NCBI RefSeq assembly: GCF_014930455.1
Contig: NZ_JAAIYO010000002.1
Location: forward strand, 682,001-746,000
Length of the DNA stretch: 64,000 nucleotides
Reading direction: 5' to 3'
Source: Corallococcus soli
GTDB taxonomy: Bacteria; Myxococcota; Myxococcia; Myxococcales; Myxococcaceae
The position numbers and the translations under genes are program-made. Numbering within the stretch: position 1 is the first letter of the stretch; every line of letters starts with the position of its first letter. Below are positions 51,707 through 60,746 of this stretch, piece by piece. Under the pieces are notes generated by a model, which saw nothing but the letters and a program-made list of their open reading frames with translations, did no database searches and was not told the origin of the DNA.

Positions 51707-53499
51707 CGCCGCCCCGGGAGCTGCGCGGCCTGGCCCGCTGGACGACGCGCCCCCGCGTGCTGGGCAGCTGCGTGGGCGTGGTGCTCGCGCTCGTGCACAT
51801 CCACCTGTCCCACACGTTGCCGAAGGAGGGCCGGCTTCCGCTGTCCATCCTGGGGGTGTGCGCGCTCGCGCTGTTCCTGGGCCTGGGCGGGCTGCGCGAC
51901 GGCCGCGCCCTGCGCACGTTGATCGCGCTGGGCGAGGGCCGGCTTCCCTCCACGCCCGAGCACCTGCGCCGCGCGCTCCAGGAGGTCGCGGCCATGCCGG
52001 GCGTGGGCTTCTGGTTCGCGCTGCAGGGGTGGCTGGGCGGGACGGTGCTGGTGGCGGTGTCCTTCCCGCTGCTGGCGCACGTGCCGTGGACCGAAGGGCT
52101 GCGCGTGGTGCTGATGGGCCTGTCCCTGGGCCCGCTCAGCTCCATGCTCGTCTACCTCATGCTGGTGCGCCGCTCGCGCGTCACGCTGGAGCGGCTGGTG
52201 GCGGAGGGGCTGTCGCCGCTGGAGGTGCTGGCCGCGCTGCCGCCCCGGCGCATGCACATCCGCCGTCGCCTGGTGGTGTTCACCGCCGTCGCGGTGTTGA
52301 GCCCGTCGCTCTTCATCCTGGACGTGGCCTTCACGCGCACGGTGGCGGTGGTGGACGCGTGGGCGCAGGCCACCACGCCCCAGGAGCGCGAGGCCATCCT
52401 CGTGCGGGCCCGCGAGGGCGAGGGCGCGCCGCTGGGGTTGCTGGCGGGGCTCGTCACGGTGCTCATCCTGGGCACCGCGGCGCTCGGGGGCACGGCGCTC
52501 TCCGAACCCCTGCGCGCCATCACCGAGGACGCGACCCGCATCGCGCGCGGCGAAGTGCGCCCTCCGCGCGTCATCCTCGCGGAGGACGAGGTGTGGGCCA
52601 CCTCCGCGGCCTTCACCCAGATGCAGGTGCAGCTCGTGCAGGCGCTCTCCCAGCTTCGCAAGGCGGGCATCCAGATCTCCGCCACCACGGAGCAGTTGGT
52701 GGCCACCAGCACGGAGCAGGAGGTGGGCGCGGACGAGCAGGCCGGGGCGCTCAACGCGACCAGCGCCACCACGGAGCAACTGGCCCGGTCCGCGCAGCAG
52801 ATCGCCGACAACGCGGAGTCCGTGTCCGCCATCGCGGAGACGACGTTCGGCGCGGCGCAGGCCGGCCAGCGCGGCGCCACCGCCTTCCTGGGCGCCATGC
52901 AGCGCATGAAGCACGACAACGAGGCCATCGCGGACGCGGTGGTGCGCCTCAACAAGCGCGTGCAGCAGATTGGCAAGGTGGTGGAGTTCATCAACGAGAT
53001 CGCCGACAAGTCGGACCTGCTGGCGCTCAACGCGGAGCTGGAGGGTACGAAGGCGGGCGAGGTGGGCCGGGGCTTCTCGCTGGTGGCCGCGGAGATGCGC
53101 AGGCTCGCGGAGAACGTCATCCGCTCCACCAAGGAGATCGAGGGCCTCATCGGGGAGATCCGCGACGCGACGAACGCGGCGGTGATGGCCACGGAGGCGG
53201 GCCTGAAGACGACGGAGCTGGGCACGCTGCTGGCGGCGCAGGTGGACGACAGCCTGGGCCTCATCCTGGAGCTGGCGCGGCAGACGTCGCACGCGGTGCG
53301 CAGCATCTCGCTGGCCACCTTGCAGCAGCAGACGGGCACCGACCAATTGGCCGCGGCCATGGGCGACATCCTGCGCGTCACCGAACAGAACGCCGCGGCC
53401 ACCAAGCAGATGGTGGCGGCCAACGCGGACCTGTCCACGCTGGCGCACGACCTGCAACACGTCGTCGAGCGCTTCCACGTCGAAGCCGGGGAAGGGTAG
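51703..53499 (+). CDS. mcp3A: Methyl-accepting chemotaxis protein (first of a tandem pair)
   Basis: The 598-residue receptor has about six membrane helices in residues 1-262 and short loops instead of a large ligand-binding domain. HAMP (about 262-315) and a helical signalling domain follow, with hairpin tip IADKSDLLALNAELEGTKAG and RGFSLVAAEMRRLAE. The tip differs from the common NLLALNAAIEAARAGE by the ELEGTK stretch. It ends without a CheR-binding pentapeptide. ATG overlaps the previous stop (ATGA). Sensing is probably within or near the membrane. Confidence 0.88.
   Translation: MTPPRELRGLARWTTRPRVLGSCVGVVLALVHIHLSHTLPKEGRLPLSILGVCALALFLGLGGLRDGRALRTLIALGEGRLPSTPEHLRRALQEVAAMPGVGFWFALQGWLGGTVLVAVSFPLLAHVPWTEGLRVVLMGLSLGPLSSMLVYLMLVRRSRVTLERLVAEGLSPLEVLAALPPRRMHIRRRLVVFTAVAVLSPSLFILDVAFTRTVAVVDAWAQATTPQEREAILVRAREGEGAPLGLLAGLVTVLILGTAALGGTALSEPLRAITEDATRIARGEVRPPRVILAEDEVWATSAAFTQMQVQLVQALSQLRKAGIQISATTEQLVATSTEQEVGADEQAGALNATSATTEQLARSAQQIADNAESVSAIAETTFGAAQAGQRGATAFLGAMQRMKHDNEAIADAVVRLNKRVQQIGKVVEFINEIADKSDLLALNAELEGTKAGEVGRGFSLVAAEMRRLAENVIRSTKEIEGLIGEIRDATNAAVMATEAGLKTTELGTLLAAQVDDSLGLILELARQTSHAVRSISLATLQQQTGTDQLAAAMGDILRVTEQNAAATKQMVAANADLSTLAHDLQHVVERFHVEAGEG
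53014..53117 (+). repeat. 104-bp near-identical block shared by the two receptors (copy 1)
   Basis: These bases encode the receptor tip and match copy 2 at 54824-54927 with one visible difference (T here, C there, at 53046). Third-codon positions are almost all identical, which is more than protein constraint needs. Confidence 0.85.
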
Positions 53500-53506
53500 G
53501 GCGGCC

Positions 53507-55327
53507 ATGGGCGTGCGCATCGGCCCCCGGCGGGCCTCCTTCAGCCGGCACCTGGCGCTGCCCGTCCCGCTGGCGAACCTGGTGGGCTCCACGCTGGGTC
53601 TGCACTTCGCGTCGCTCGTGATTGGCGGCCCGCTGACGGCGCACCTGGGCTCGCTCGTCGTCCTGGTGGTGGGCGTGAGCGCGCTGCACATGCTCCTGGG
53701 CGTGGGCGTGTCCCTGCGCCGCTTCCCCACGGTGCGGGCCCTGGAGCGAGGGGACGTGGCGCCCACGGCCGAGCACCTGTCGGAGGCCGTGGGGGAGATG
53801 TCTCGCGCCCCGGGCGAGGCGTTCATCCGGTCGCTGGGGCTGTGGGTGCTGACGACAGGGGTGGTGGCGGTGGTGCTCTGGTCGGTGATGGGGCTGCCGG
53901 GGGCGCTCACCCTGCGGGTCTCGGGGCTGGGGGCGCTGTTCGGGCCGCTCACGTCGCTGCTCGTGTACGGGCTGGTCACGCTTCGGGCGCGCCGGGGCGT
54001 GCTGTGGGTGGCGGACCAGGGGCTGACGCACGCGCAGGTCATCGCCGCGCTGCCCCGGCGCTCGCGCATCCGCGCGCGGCTGGTGGCGTTCACCGCCATC
54101 TGCGTGGTGACGCCCGCGGTGCTGTGCGCCCAGGTCGTCATGGCGCTGTCGGAGCGCGTCTTCACGCGGCTTCAGCAGGCGGGCGGTCCGGACGTGCAGG
54201 GCGTGATGGTGGACGCGCTGCACCTGGAGGCCTTCACGTCCAGCGCGGTGCTGTGCGCGGTGGTGTTCGGGCTGGCGCTCGCGACGGCGTACCTGGGCGG
54301 CACGTTGCTGGGCCGGCCGATGCGGGAGCTGTCCGGAGAGGCGCGCCGCATCGCCGCGGGGGACCTGGCGAGCCCCCGGCTCGTGCCGGCGGAGGACGAG
54401 GTGTGGGCGGTGTCCGCGGCCTTCACCACGATGCGCACGCACCTGGCGGACGTGCTCGCGCAGCTGCAGCGCGCGGGCGCCCAGATTTCGGCCACGACGG
54501 AGGAGATGCTCGGCACCTCCGGGCGCTACGAGGCGGGGGCCGCCGAACAGGCCAGCAGCCTGGATGAGACGAGCGCCACCACGGAGGAGCTGGCGCGCTC
54601 GGCGAAGCAGATCGCGGAAAACGCGGGGTCGGTGGCGGAGATCGCCCAGCGCACGCTGGCGGCGGCGCAGGGCGGGCAGGGCAGCGCGGAGTCGTTCCTG
54701 GGCGCCATGTCGCGCATGCGCCAGGACAACCTGGCCATCAGCTCCGCGGTGGCGCGGCTGAACAAGCGCGTGCAGCAGATTGGAAAGATCGTCGAGTTCA
54801 TCAACGGCGTGGCGGACAAGTCCGACCTGCTGGCGCTCAACGCGGAGCTGGAGGGCACGAAGGCGGGCGAGGTGGGCCGGGGCTTCTCGCTGGTGGCCGC
54901 GGAGATGCGCAGGCTCGCGGAGAACGTGCTGGAGTCCACGAAGGAGATCGAGGGCCTCATCGAGGAGGTGCGCGAGGCGAGCGCCGCGGCGGTGGCGGTG
55001 ACGGGCGGAGGGGTGCGCGCGGTGGAGACGGGCACCGCGCTGGCGGAGGAGGTGTCGGAGTCGCTGCGGCAGATCGTCAGCCTCGCGGGGCGCACGTCGG
55101 ACGCGGTGCGGATCATCTCCCGGTCCACGCAGCAGCAGCAGGCGGGCACGGATCAGCTCGCGGACACGATGGCGGACATCCTGCGCATCACCCAGCAGAG
55201 CCTCAACGCCACGAAGCAGGTGAGCTCGGCCAACGGCGACCTGCTGGGGCTGGCGCAGGACCTGCGTGGGGTGGTGGAGCGCTTCCAGATCCACCAGGCG
55301 ACCCTGCGCAAGGAGGAGGGCGGGTGA
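53507..55327 (+). CDS. mcp3B: Methyl-accepting chemotaxis protein (second of a tandem pair)
   Basis: The 606-residue receptor is built like its neighbour: multiple membrane helices to about residue 275, HAMP, then a methylation-helix region and the tip VADKSDLLALNAELEGTKAG. Its N-terminal half is clearly diverged from the first receptor, while the tip is nearly identical, so the pair arose by duplication and kept a common array contact. It starts eight bases after the first receptor's stop, and its TGA overlaps the GTG of the CheA gene. Confidence 0.88.
   Translation: MGVRIGPRRASFSRHLALPVPLANLVGSTLGLHFASLVIGGPLTAHLGSLVVLVVGVSALHMLLGVGVSLRRFPTVRALERGDVAPTAEHLSEAVGEMSRAPGEAFIRSLGLWVLTTGVVAVVLWSVMGLPGALTLRVSGLGALFGPLTSLLVYGLVTLRARRGVLWVADQGLTHAQVIAALPRRSRIRARLVAFTAICVVTPAVLCAQVVMALSERVFTRLQQAGGPDVQGVMVDALHLEAFTSSAVLCAVVFGLALATAYLGGTLLGRPMRELSGEARRIAAGDLASPRLVPAEDEVWAVSAAFTTMRTHLADVLAQLQRAGAQISATTEEMLGTSGRYEAGAAEQASSLDETSATTEELARSAKQIAENAGSVAEIAQRTLAAAQGGQGSAESFLGAMSRMRQDNLAISSAVARLNKRVQQIGKIVEFINGVADKSDLLALNAELEGTKAGEVGRGFSLVAAEMRRLAENVLESTKEIEGLIEEVREASAAAVAVTGGGVRAVETGTALAEEVSESLRQIVSLAGRTSDAVRIISRSTQQQQAGTDQLADTMADILRITQQSLNATKQVSSANGDLLGLAQDLRGVVERFQIHQATLRKEEGG
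54824..54927 (+). repeat. 104-bp near-identical block shared by the two receptors (copy 2)
   Basis: Partner of 53014-53117, at the same place in the second receptor gene; see that entry for the single difference. Confidence 0.85.
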
Positions 55328-57963
55328 ACCCCAGCGAACGGCTCCTCAAGCAGTTCCGCGACCTGGTCACGGTGCGCCTGGAGCGCATCAACCGCTCCCT
55401 GATGGAGCTGGAGTCCGGGGGCAACCTGGAGGCGGGGCAGCGGGTGCTGCGCGAGCTGCACGGGCTGAAGGGCGAGGCCCGGATGATGGGCTTCGACGAC
55501 ATCAACACGCTCGTGCACCAGATGGAGGAGCTGGTCCGCTGCGCGGAGCCGCACCGGTATCGCCTGTCGTCGGAGTCCACCGACGCGCTGCTCGCCACGG
55601 CGGACACGGTGCTCGCGCTGTCCGGGGCGCTCCAGGCGGGGGAGCCGCCGCTTGCGGTGGCGACGCTGGTGGCGACGCTGCAGGAGCGGACCACGACGGA
55701 GTCCGCGCGTCCTCCGCTTCCGGCGCCCCGTCCCCTGGAGGATGGCGCCCGGGCGCAGGCGTCGCGTGGGCCAGGCGCGCCCGCGAAGGGGGAGGGGACG
55801 CAGGGGGCCGCGTCCCACCTGCTGGCGACGACGCGCGCGGAGTCGGGCACCCCCGTCGTGCCTGCCCACTGGTCGGCGCTGGCGCTCCGTCCGGAGTCCG
55901 CGCCGGGCCCGGCCATGTCCCCGGTCTCGGCCGCGTCGCACCTGCTCATGACGGCCATCCGTTCGGAGCCGCCCGGCGGGGGACAGGGCGCGATGGCCTC
56001 CGCGCCGGCCGCCCCGGTGGCTGCGCACCCCGGGGTCTTCACCTCAGGCGCCCCGGTGGGGACACAGCAGGGGGCTTCGTCCCTGGTGGCCTCGGCGGGT
56101 TCGCATCTCGTGAGCCCGGGGGCCGGAGGTCCGGCGGCGGCCTCCTTCGTGAATCCGGCATCGGCGCCGCTGCCGGGCACCCGGTTGCTCGACACTGCGG
56201 CCTCCTCCCGTCCTTTTTCGGGGGCGGCACCGAAGGTCGGTGGCGGCGCGCCACGCAACCATGAGGCCCGCGTGGACACGGCGGTGCGCATTGGCGTGGC
56301 CAGCCTGGACCTGCTCACCAGCGCGGTGACGAACCTGGGGCAGGTGGCGCGCCGCCGTGAGCTGGCGACCGCGCGGCGGCTGGCGCTGGTGCGGGAGCTG
56401 AGCGAGCTGGCCCGGGCGGCGGAGGACCTGGGCCCCGCGGGCGTCGCGATCGCGGAGCGGCTGGGCCGGGCGAAGGAGCTGGCCGCCACCCTGCACCGGG
56501 AAGCGAAGCTGCTCGCCAACGCGGAGCTGCGCGACCTGGGCCAGGTGTCCGAAGAGGTCCAGACGCTGCGCATGCTGCCCCTGGCCGTCCTCTTCGAACC
56601 CTATCCCCGCATGGTGCGCGACCTCGCGCGGGAGCTTGGCAAGGAGGTGGAGCTCGTCGTGGACGGCGAGGACACCCGCGCGGACCGCTCCGTGGTGGAG
56701 GCGCTGCGCGAACCCCTGATGCACCTGGTGCGCAACGCGCTGGACCACGGCCTGGAGACGCGCGTGGACCGCGTCGGCGCCGGCAAGCACCCCCGGGGCT
56801 GCCTCACCCTGCGCGCCGCGCGCGAGGGCAGCCGCATCGTGCTGCGCGTGGAGGACGACGGCATGGGCATGGATCCCGCCCTGCTGCGGCGGGTGGCCGT
56901 GCGCCGGGGCGTGCTCGACGAAGCCACCGCGAACGCCCTGTCCGACGCCGCCGCGCGCGACCTCATCTTCCTGCCCGGCTTCTCCTCGCGCGAGGTGGTC
57001 ACCGACCTGTCAGGTCGGGGCGTGGGGCTGGACGCCGTGCGCGCGTCCCTCCAGGCGCTGGGCGGCGACGTGGGCGTGGAGTCCGCGCCGGGCTGGGGCA
57101 CCATCTTCACCCTGCGCGTGCCGGTCTCCCTCACCGTCGCGCCCCTGCTCTTCGTCCAGGTGGGCGACGAGACGCTCGCCCTCGGCGCCGTCCACGTCTC
57201 CCGCGCCCTCAAGGTGGAGGCCCCCGACATCGGCGAGGTCGCCGGACGCCCCGTCCTCCGGGCCGAGGGCCGCGTGCTGCCGTTCGCGTCGCTCGCGTCG
57301 GTCCTGGGCCACGACCCGGAGCGCCCCGCCCGGGAGGGCGAGCTGGTGCTGGTGGTGAAGGGGCAGGGCATGGAGGCCGCACTGGCGGTGGACCGGGTGC
57401 TGGAGGAGCGCGTCCAGGCCATCCTGCCGTTGAAGGGCATCCTCGCCCGCTTCACCCACCTGACCGGGGCCACGTCGCTGGCGGACGGACGGCTGGCCAT
57501 GGTCCTGTCGGCGGCGACCCTGGCGGCGGGCGTCCACGGGACGGCGCCCCTGCGGCTGGTGCGTCCCCCGGTGCGGGCGGCCCAGGTGCGCCGCCGCCGC
57601 ATCCTCGTGGTGGACGACTCCCCCCTCACCCGCGAGCTGGTGGCCAACCTGCTGGAGGCGGTGGGGTACGACACGCTCCGGGCGCCGGACGGCCTGGGTG
57701 CGCTCGCACTCCTGGGCGAGGACGGCCCCCCGGTGGAGCTGGTGGTCACCGACCTGGAGATGCCCCAGATGGACGGCGTGGAGCTCACCCGGCGCCTGAA
57801 GACCGACCCCCACCGGAGCGGCATGCCCGTCGTCATCCTCACCACCCGGGGAGGGGAGGCGGACCGGGCGAGGGGGCTGGCGGCCGGAGCGGACGGCTAC
57901 ATCACCAAGGGGGACCTCGTCCGGCAGGACCTGGTGGATGTGGTCGGGCGACTGTTGGCCTGA
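55324..57963 (+). CDS. cheA3: Hybrid CheA kinase with C-terminal receiver
   Basis: The 879-residue kinase has HPt with His46 (VLRELHGLKGEARMMG) and a long Pro/Ala/Ser-rich variable linker (about 120-315). A dimerisation helix pair, HATPase (HLVRNALDHGLETR, DDGMGMD, GRGVGLDAV), CheW-like regulatory domain (about 600-735) and a receiver with Asp810 (VVTDLEMPQMDG) follow. No P2 CheY-binding domain is recognised and no cheY is present in the operon, as in M. xanthus Che3, where CheA3 is reported to modulate CrdA phosphorylation. The GTG overlaps the receptor stop by four bases. Confidence 0.88.
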   Translation: MNPSERLLKQFRDLVTVRLERINRSLMELESGGNLEAGQRVLRELHGLKGEARMMGFDDINTLVHQMEELVRCAEPHRYRLSSESTDALLATADTVLALSGALQAGEPPLAVATLVATLQERTTTESARPPLPAPRPLEDGARAQASRGPGAPAKGEGTQGAASHLLATTRAESGTPVVPAHWSALALRPESAPGPAMSPVSAASHLLMTAIRSEPPGGGQGAMASAPAAPVAAHPGVFTSGAPVGTQQGASSLVASAGSHLVSPGAGGPAAASFVNPASAPLPGTRLLDTAASSRPFSGAAPKVGGGAPRNHEARVDTAVRIGVASLDLLTSAVTNLGQVARRRELATARRLALVRELSELARAAEDLGPAGVAIAERLGRAKELAATLHREAKLLANAELRDLGQVSEEVQTLRMLPLAVLFEPYPRMVRDLARELGKEVELVVDGEDTRADRSVVEALREPLMHLVRNALDHGLETRVDRVGAGKHPRGCLTLRAAREGSRIVLRVEDDGMGMDPALLRRVAVRRGVLDEATANALSDAAARDLIFLPGFSSREVVTDLSGRGVGLDAVRASLQALGGDVGVESAPGWGTIFTLRVPVSLTVAPLLFVQVGDETLALGAVHVSRALKVEAPDIGEVAGRPVLRAEGRVLPFASLASVLGHDPERPAREGELVLVVKGQGMEAALAVDRVLEERVQAILPLKGILARFTHLTGATSLADGRLAMVLSAATLAAGVHGTAPLRLVRPPVRAAQVRRRRILVVDDSPLTRELVANLLEAVGYDTLRAPDGLGALALLGEDGPPVELVVTDLEMPQMDGVELTRRLKTDPHRSGMPVVILTTRGGEADRARGLAAGADGYITKGDLVRQDLVDVVGRLLA

Positions 57964-58035
57964 AGTCGGCGGTGCTCCTGGGGATCTCCGCGCATTGCTA
58001 TACTCCCCGCCGCGCGTACGGGGTATGGAACGTCC

Positions 58036-59091
58036 ATGGGCAAGAAAGTGTCGGTGCTGGTGGTCGATGACTCGCTCATCTGCCGACAGCTCATCAGCGC
58101 GGCGTTGAGCGACGACCCGGATGTCGAGGTCGTCGGCACCGCGGCGAACGGCGCGGAGGCCGTTGCCCTCACGAAGGAGCTTCGCCCCCACGTCATCACC
58201 ATGGACGTGGACATGCCCGTGATGGACGGGCTGACGGCCGTGGAGCACATCATGGCCGAGTGCCCCACGCCCATCCTGGTGCTGACGGGCGACCCGCGCT
58301 CGCAGGCCCCCGCGCTGACGTACCGCGCGCTGGAGCTGGGGGCGCTGGCGCTGCAGATCAAGCCCTCCATCGATGCGGGCGCGGACGCGTGGAACCTCAC
58401 CAAGGAGGTGAAGCTCATCTCCTCGGTGCGCGTCATCCGCCACCTGCGCGGCCCCAAGCGCACGCAGGCGGGCACGCCGCACCCCACGGCCGTGCTGCCC
58501 GCGGTCTCCATGGGCATCGTGGCGGTGGCGGCCAGCACCGGCGGCCCGCAGGTGCTCTACCGGATGCTGGCGGAGCTGCCGGCGGACTTCCCGGCGCCCA
58601 TCGTCATCGTCCAGCACATCAACGCGGCCTTCTCGGAGTCGCTGGCCAGCTGGCTCGCCAACGCGAGCAAGCTCAAGGTGCGGCTGGCGCAGGATGGTGA
58701 CGTGCTGGCGCCCGGGCTGGTGCTGGTGGCGCCGCCGGATCAGCACACGCTGGTGCCGGTGCGCGGCCGCGTGGCGCTCAAGTCCGGCGTGGAGCGCGAC
58801 GGGCACATGCCCAGCGGCACCATGCTGCTGGAGAGCGTGGCGAAGACGTACGGCCGGCGCGCGGTGGGCGTGGTGCTTACGGGCATGGGCGCGGACGGGG
58901 CGGACGGGCTGCTGGCCATCAAGCAGGGCGGCGGGCTGGCGTTGGCGCAGAACGAGGAGTCCTGCGTGGTGTTCGGCATGCCGGGCGCGGCGGTGGAGCG
59001 CAAGGCGGTGGACCACCTCATCCACGGCGATGACGTCGCGGCGACGCTGGCGAAGCTGGCGCGCGGAGAGTCCCTGGCCGCGGGGCGCTGA
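58036..59091 (+). CDS. cheB3: CheB chemoreceptor methylesterase
   Basis: The 351-residue enzyme has a receiver (acceptor Asp57 in [13 protein letters not shown]), a short linker and the methylesterase domain. The catalytic triad elements are Ser in [16 protein letters not shown], His in [16 protein letters not shown] and Asp in [14 protein letters not shown]. It removes methyl groups from receptor glutamates under control of phosphorylation. There is a 72-base gap after cheA with a TATACT element, so it could have a secondary promoter, but no good second box is seen. Confidence 0.92.
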   Translation: MGKKVSVLVVDDSLICRQLISAALSDDPDVEVVGTAANGAEAVALTKELRPHVITMDVDMPVMDGLTAVEHIMAECPTPILVLTGDPRSQAPALTYRALELGALALQIKPSIDAGADAWNLTKEVKLISSVRVIRHLRGPKRTQAGTPHPTAVLPAVSMGIVAVAASTGGPQVLYRMLAELPADFPAPIVIVQHINAAFSESLASWLANASKLKVRLAQDGDVLAPGLVLVAPPDQHTLVPVRGRVALKSGVERDGHMPSGTMLLESVAKTYGRRAVGVVLTGMGADGADGLLAIKQGGGLALAQNEESCVVFGMPGAAVERKAVDHLIHGDDVAATLAKLARGESLAAGR

Positions 59092-59100
59092 GCCGGTGCC

Positions 59101-60657
59101 GTGACGTCCTCCTCCGAGCGCTGGGCGCCCGTGCACGCGTTCATCGCGGCGCACACGGGCATGGCGCTGAGCGCGGCCCAGCGGCGTCGGCTGGACGCGC
59201 GCCTGGAGGGGCTGGGGCGCGAGGGGTCGGCGGCGCAGGTGGTGTCCCATCTGCGTTCGCTGGTGGGCGCGGCGGACCTGGCGCGGCTGGTGGGCGCGGT
59301 GGCGGTGCACACGTCGGAGGTGTTCCGGGACGAGGTGCAGCTGGCCGCGTTCCGGGAGCACGTGCTGTCGCCCCGCGTGCAGCGCTCCCGGCTGCCGCTG
59401 CGGGTGTGGAGCGCGGGGTGCGCCGCGGGCGAGGAGGTGGCCACGCTGCTCGTGATGCTGGCCCAGGAGGGCGCGGATCCCGCCAGCCGGGTGCTGGGCA
59501 CGGACATCTCCGAGCAGGTGCTGGGCAAGGCGCGCGAGTTGAGCTTCCCGGAGGACGCGCTGCGCCGGGTGCCGGACGTCACGCGCGCGCGCTACTTCCA
59601 GCCCCGGGGCGGACGGCAGGTGCTGGTGGCGCCGCTGCGCACGCAGGCCGGGTTCCGACGTCACAACCTGATGGAGCTGCCGTACCCGGAGGCCGGGGGC
59701 GGCGGCGGGTTCGACGTCATCTTCTGCCGCAACGTCCTCATCTACTTCACCCCCGAAGCCTTCCAGCGCACGGTGCGCAACCTGACCGAGAGGCTCGCCC
59801 CCGGCGGCGTGCTGGTGCTGTCCGCCGCGGAGCCCCTGCTCCAGGTCCCGTCCTCGCTGCGGCTGCTGCCCTGTGAGCATGCGTTCTTCTACGTGCGCGT
59901 GGATGAGGCGGAGCAGAAGTCTCCCTCCTCCCGGCACGACTCCGGCCGCTTCCGGACCGTGCCCGTCGCAGGCGTCCCGAAGCGCGACTCGGATCGCTTC
60001 TCGGCCGTGCCTGTCGCAGGCGCCCTGAAGCGCGACTCGGACCGCTTCCCGGCCGTGCCTGTCGCGGGCCCGCCGAAGCGCGACTCGGACCGCTTCCCGG
60101 CCTTGCCTGTCGCGGGCGCGCCGAAGCGCGACTCGGACCGCTTCCCGGCCTTGCCCGTTGAAGGGTCCCCCCGGCGCGACTCGGGCCGCTTCCCGGCCTT
60201 GCCCGCCGCGGGCGTACTGAAGCGCGACTCGGGCCGCTTCCCCTCCGTGCCTCCTGTCGGCGTGCTCGGCCCGGCGGCGGATCCCGACCCCGGGGCGGAC
60301 GACGCCTCGCGGGGGCCCCCATCCCCCGAAGCCCTGGCGTCCACGATGGCGGAGGCGGACTGGCTCTTCTCGTGCGTGCTCGACGGCGCCTCCACGGGCG
60401 TCTCCGACGCGCAGGCGGAGCACGACCTGCGCCGGTGCCTGGACCTGGATCCGGATCACGTCGCCGCGCGCTACCTCCTGGGCCTGCTCCTGGAGCAGTG
60501 CGGCCGGCCGGAGGCCGCGGTGGGCGAATACCGCCGGGCCCGGGACGCGGTGGACTCCGGACGGGCGCGGCCGGTGCCCTTCTTCCTGAACCTGCCCCGG
60601 CTCCGGGTGGCCTGCGCCCGGGCCGTGGAGCGGCTGGAGGCGGAAGGGCCGCACTGA
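59101..60657 (+). CDS. cheR3: CheR methyltransferase with tandem-repeat linker and TPR tail
   Basis: The 518-residue protein begins with the CheR fold (about 1-265): RRRLDARLEGLGREG, TSEVFRDEVQLAAFREHVLS, SAM-binding WSAGCAAGEEVATLLVML and VIFCRNVLIYFTPEAF. A roughly 130-residue linker holds seven tandem 16-residue repeats (about 280-391). The tail (about 420-500) is TPR-like (DLDPDHVAARYLLGLLLEQCG). It adds methyl groups to receptor glutamates. CheR-TPR fusions are common in myxobacteria; the regular repeat linker is not something I have seen described. It starts nine bases after cheB at a GTG. Confidence 0.88.
   Translation: MTSSSERWAPVHAFIAAHTGMALSAAQRRRLDARLEGLGREGSAAQVVSHLRSLVGAADLARLVGAVAVHTSEVFRDEVQLAAFREHVLSPRVQRSRLPLRVWSAGCAAGEEVATLLVMLAQEGADPASRVLGTDISEQVLGKARELSFPEDALRRVPDVTRARYFQPRGGRQVLVAPLRTQAGFRRHNLMELPYPEAGGGGGFDVIFCRNVLIYFTPEAFQRTVRNLTERLAPGGVLVLSAAEPLLQVPSSLRLLPCEHAFFYVRVDEAEQKSPSSRHDSGRFRTVPVAGVPKRDSDRFSAVPVAGALKRDSDRFPAVPVAGPPKRDSDRFPALPVAGAPKRDSDRFPALPVEGSPRRDSGRFPALPAAGVLKRDSGRFPSVPPVGVLGPAADPDPGADDASRGPPSPEALASTMAEADWLFSCVLDGASTGVSDAQAEHDLRRCLDLDPDHVAARYLLGLLLEQCGRPEAAVGEYRRARDAVDSGRARPVPFFLNLPRLRVACARAVERLEAEGPH
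59938..60273 (+). repeat. Seven in-frame 48-bp tandem repeats inside cheR
   Basis: Unit starts are at 59938, 59986, 60034, 60082, 60130, 60178 and 60226. The 16-residue consensus is DSDRFPAVPVAGxPKR. The units diverge mainly at the two positions after AG and at D/G after DS. The array is an exact multiple of three and keeps the gene open, so copy number can vary without breaking CheR. Confidence 0.9.
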
Positions 60658-60746
60658 GGGCAGGGGGCAGCCGGCCTGCCTGGCCGCCCCACGGGGTGGA
60701 AACAGAAGCGGCGCGCGGAGGGCTTTGGACCTAGGATGCCAGCCCC

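Noticed and set aside
59938-60273. Tandem repeats as a CRISPR array
   Set aside because: Units are contiguous, without unique spacers, and encode a regular peptide in the cheR frame.
57010-60654. 1214-codon open frame on the minus strand opposite cheA, cheB and cheR
   Set aside because: Low-complexity Arg/His/Gly composition and no recognisable motif. The plus-strand genes have complete catalytic signatures.
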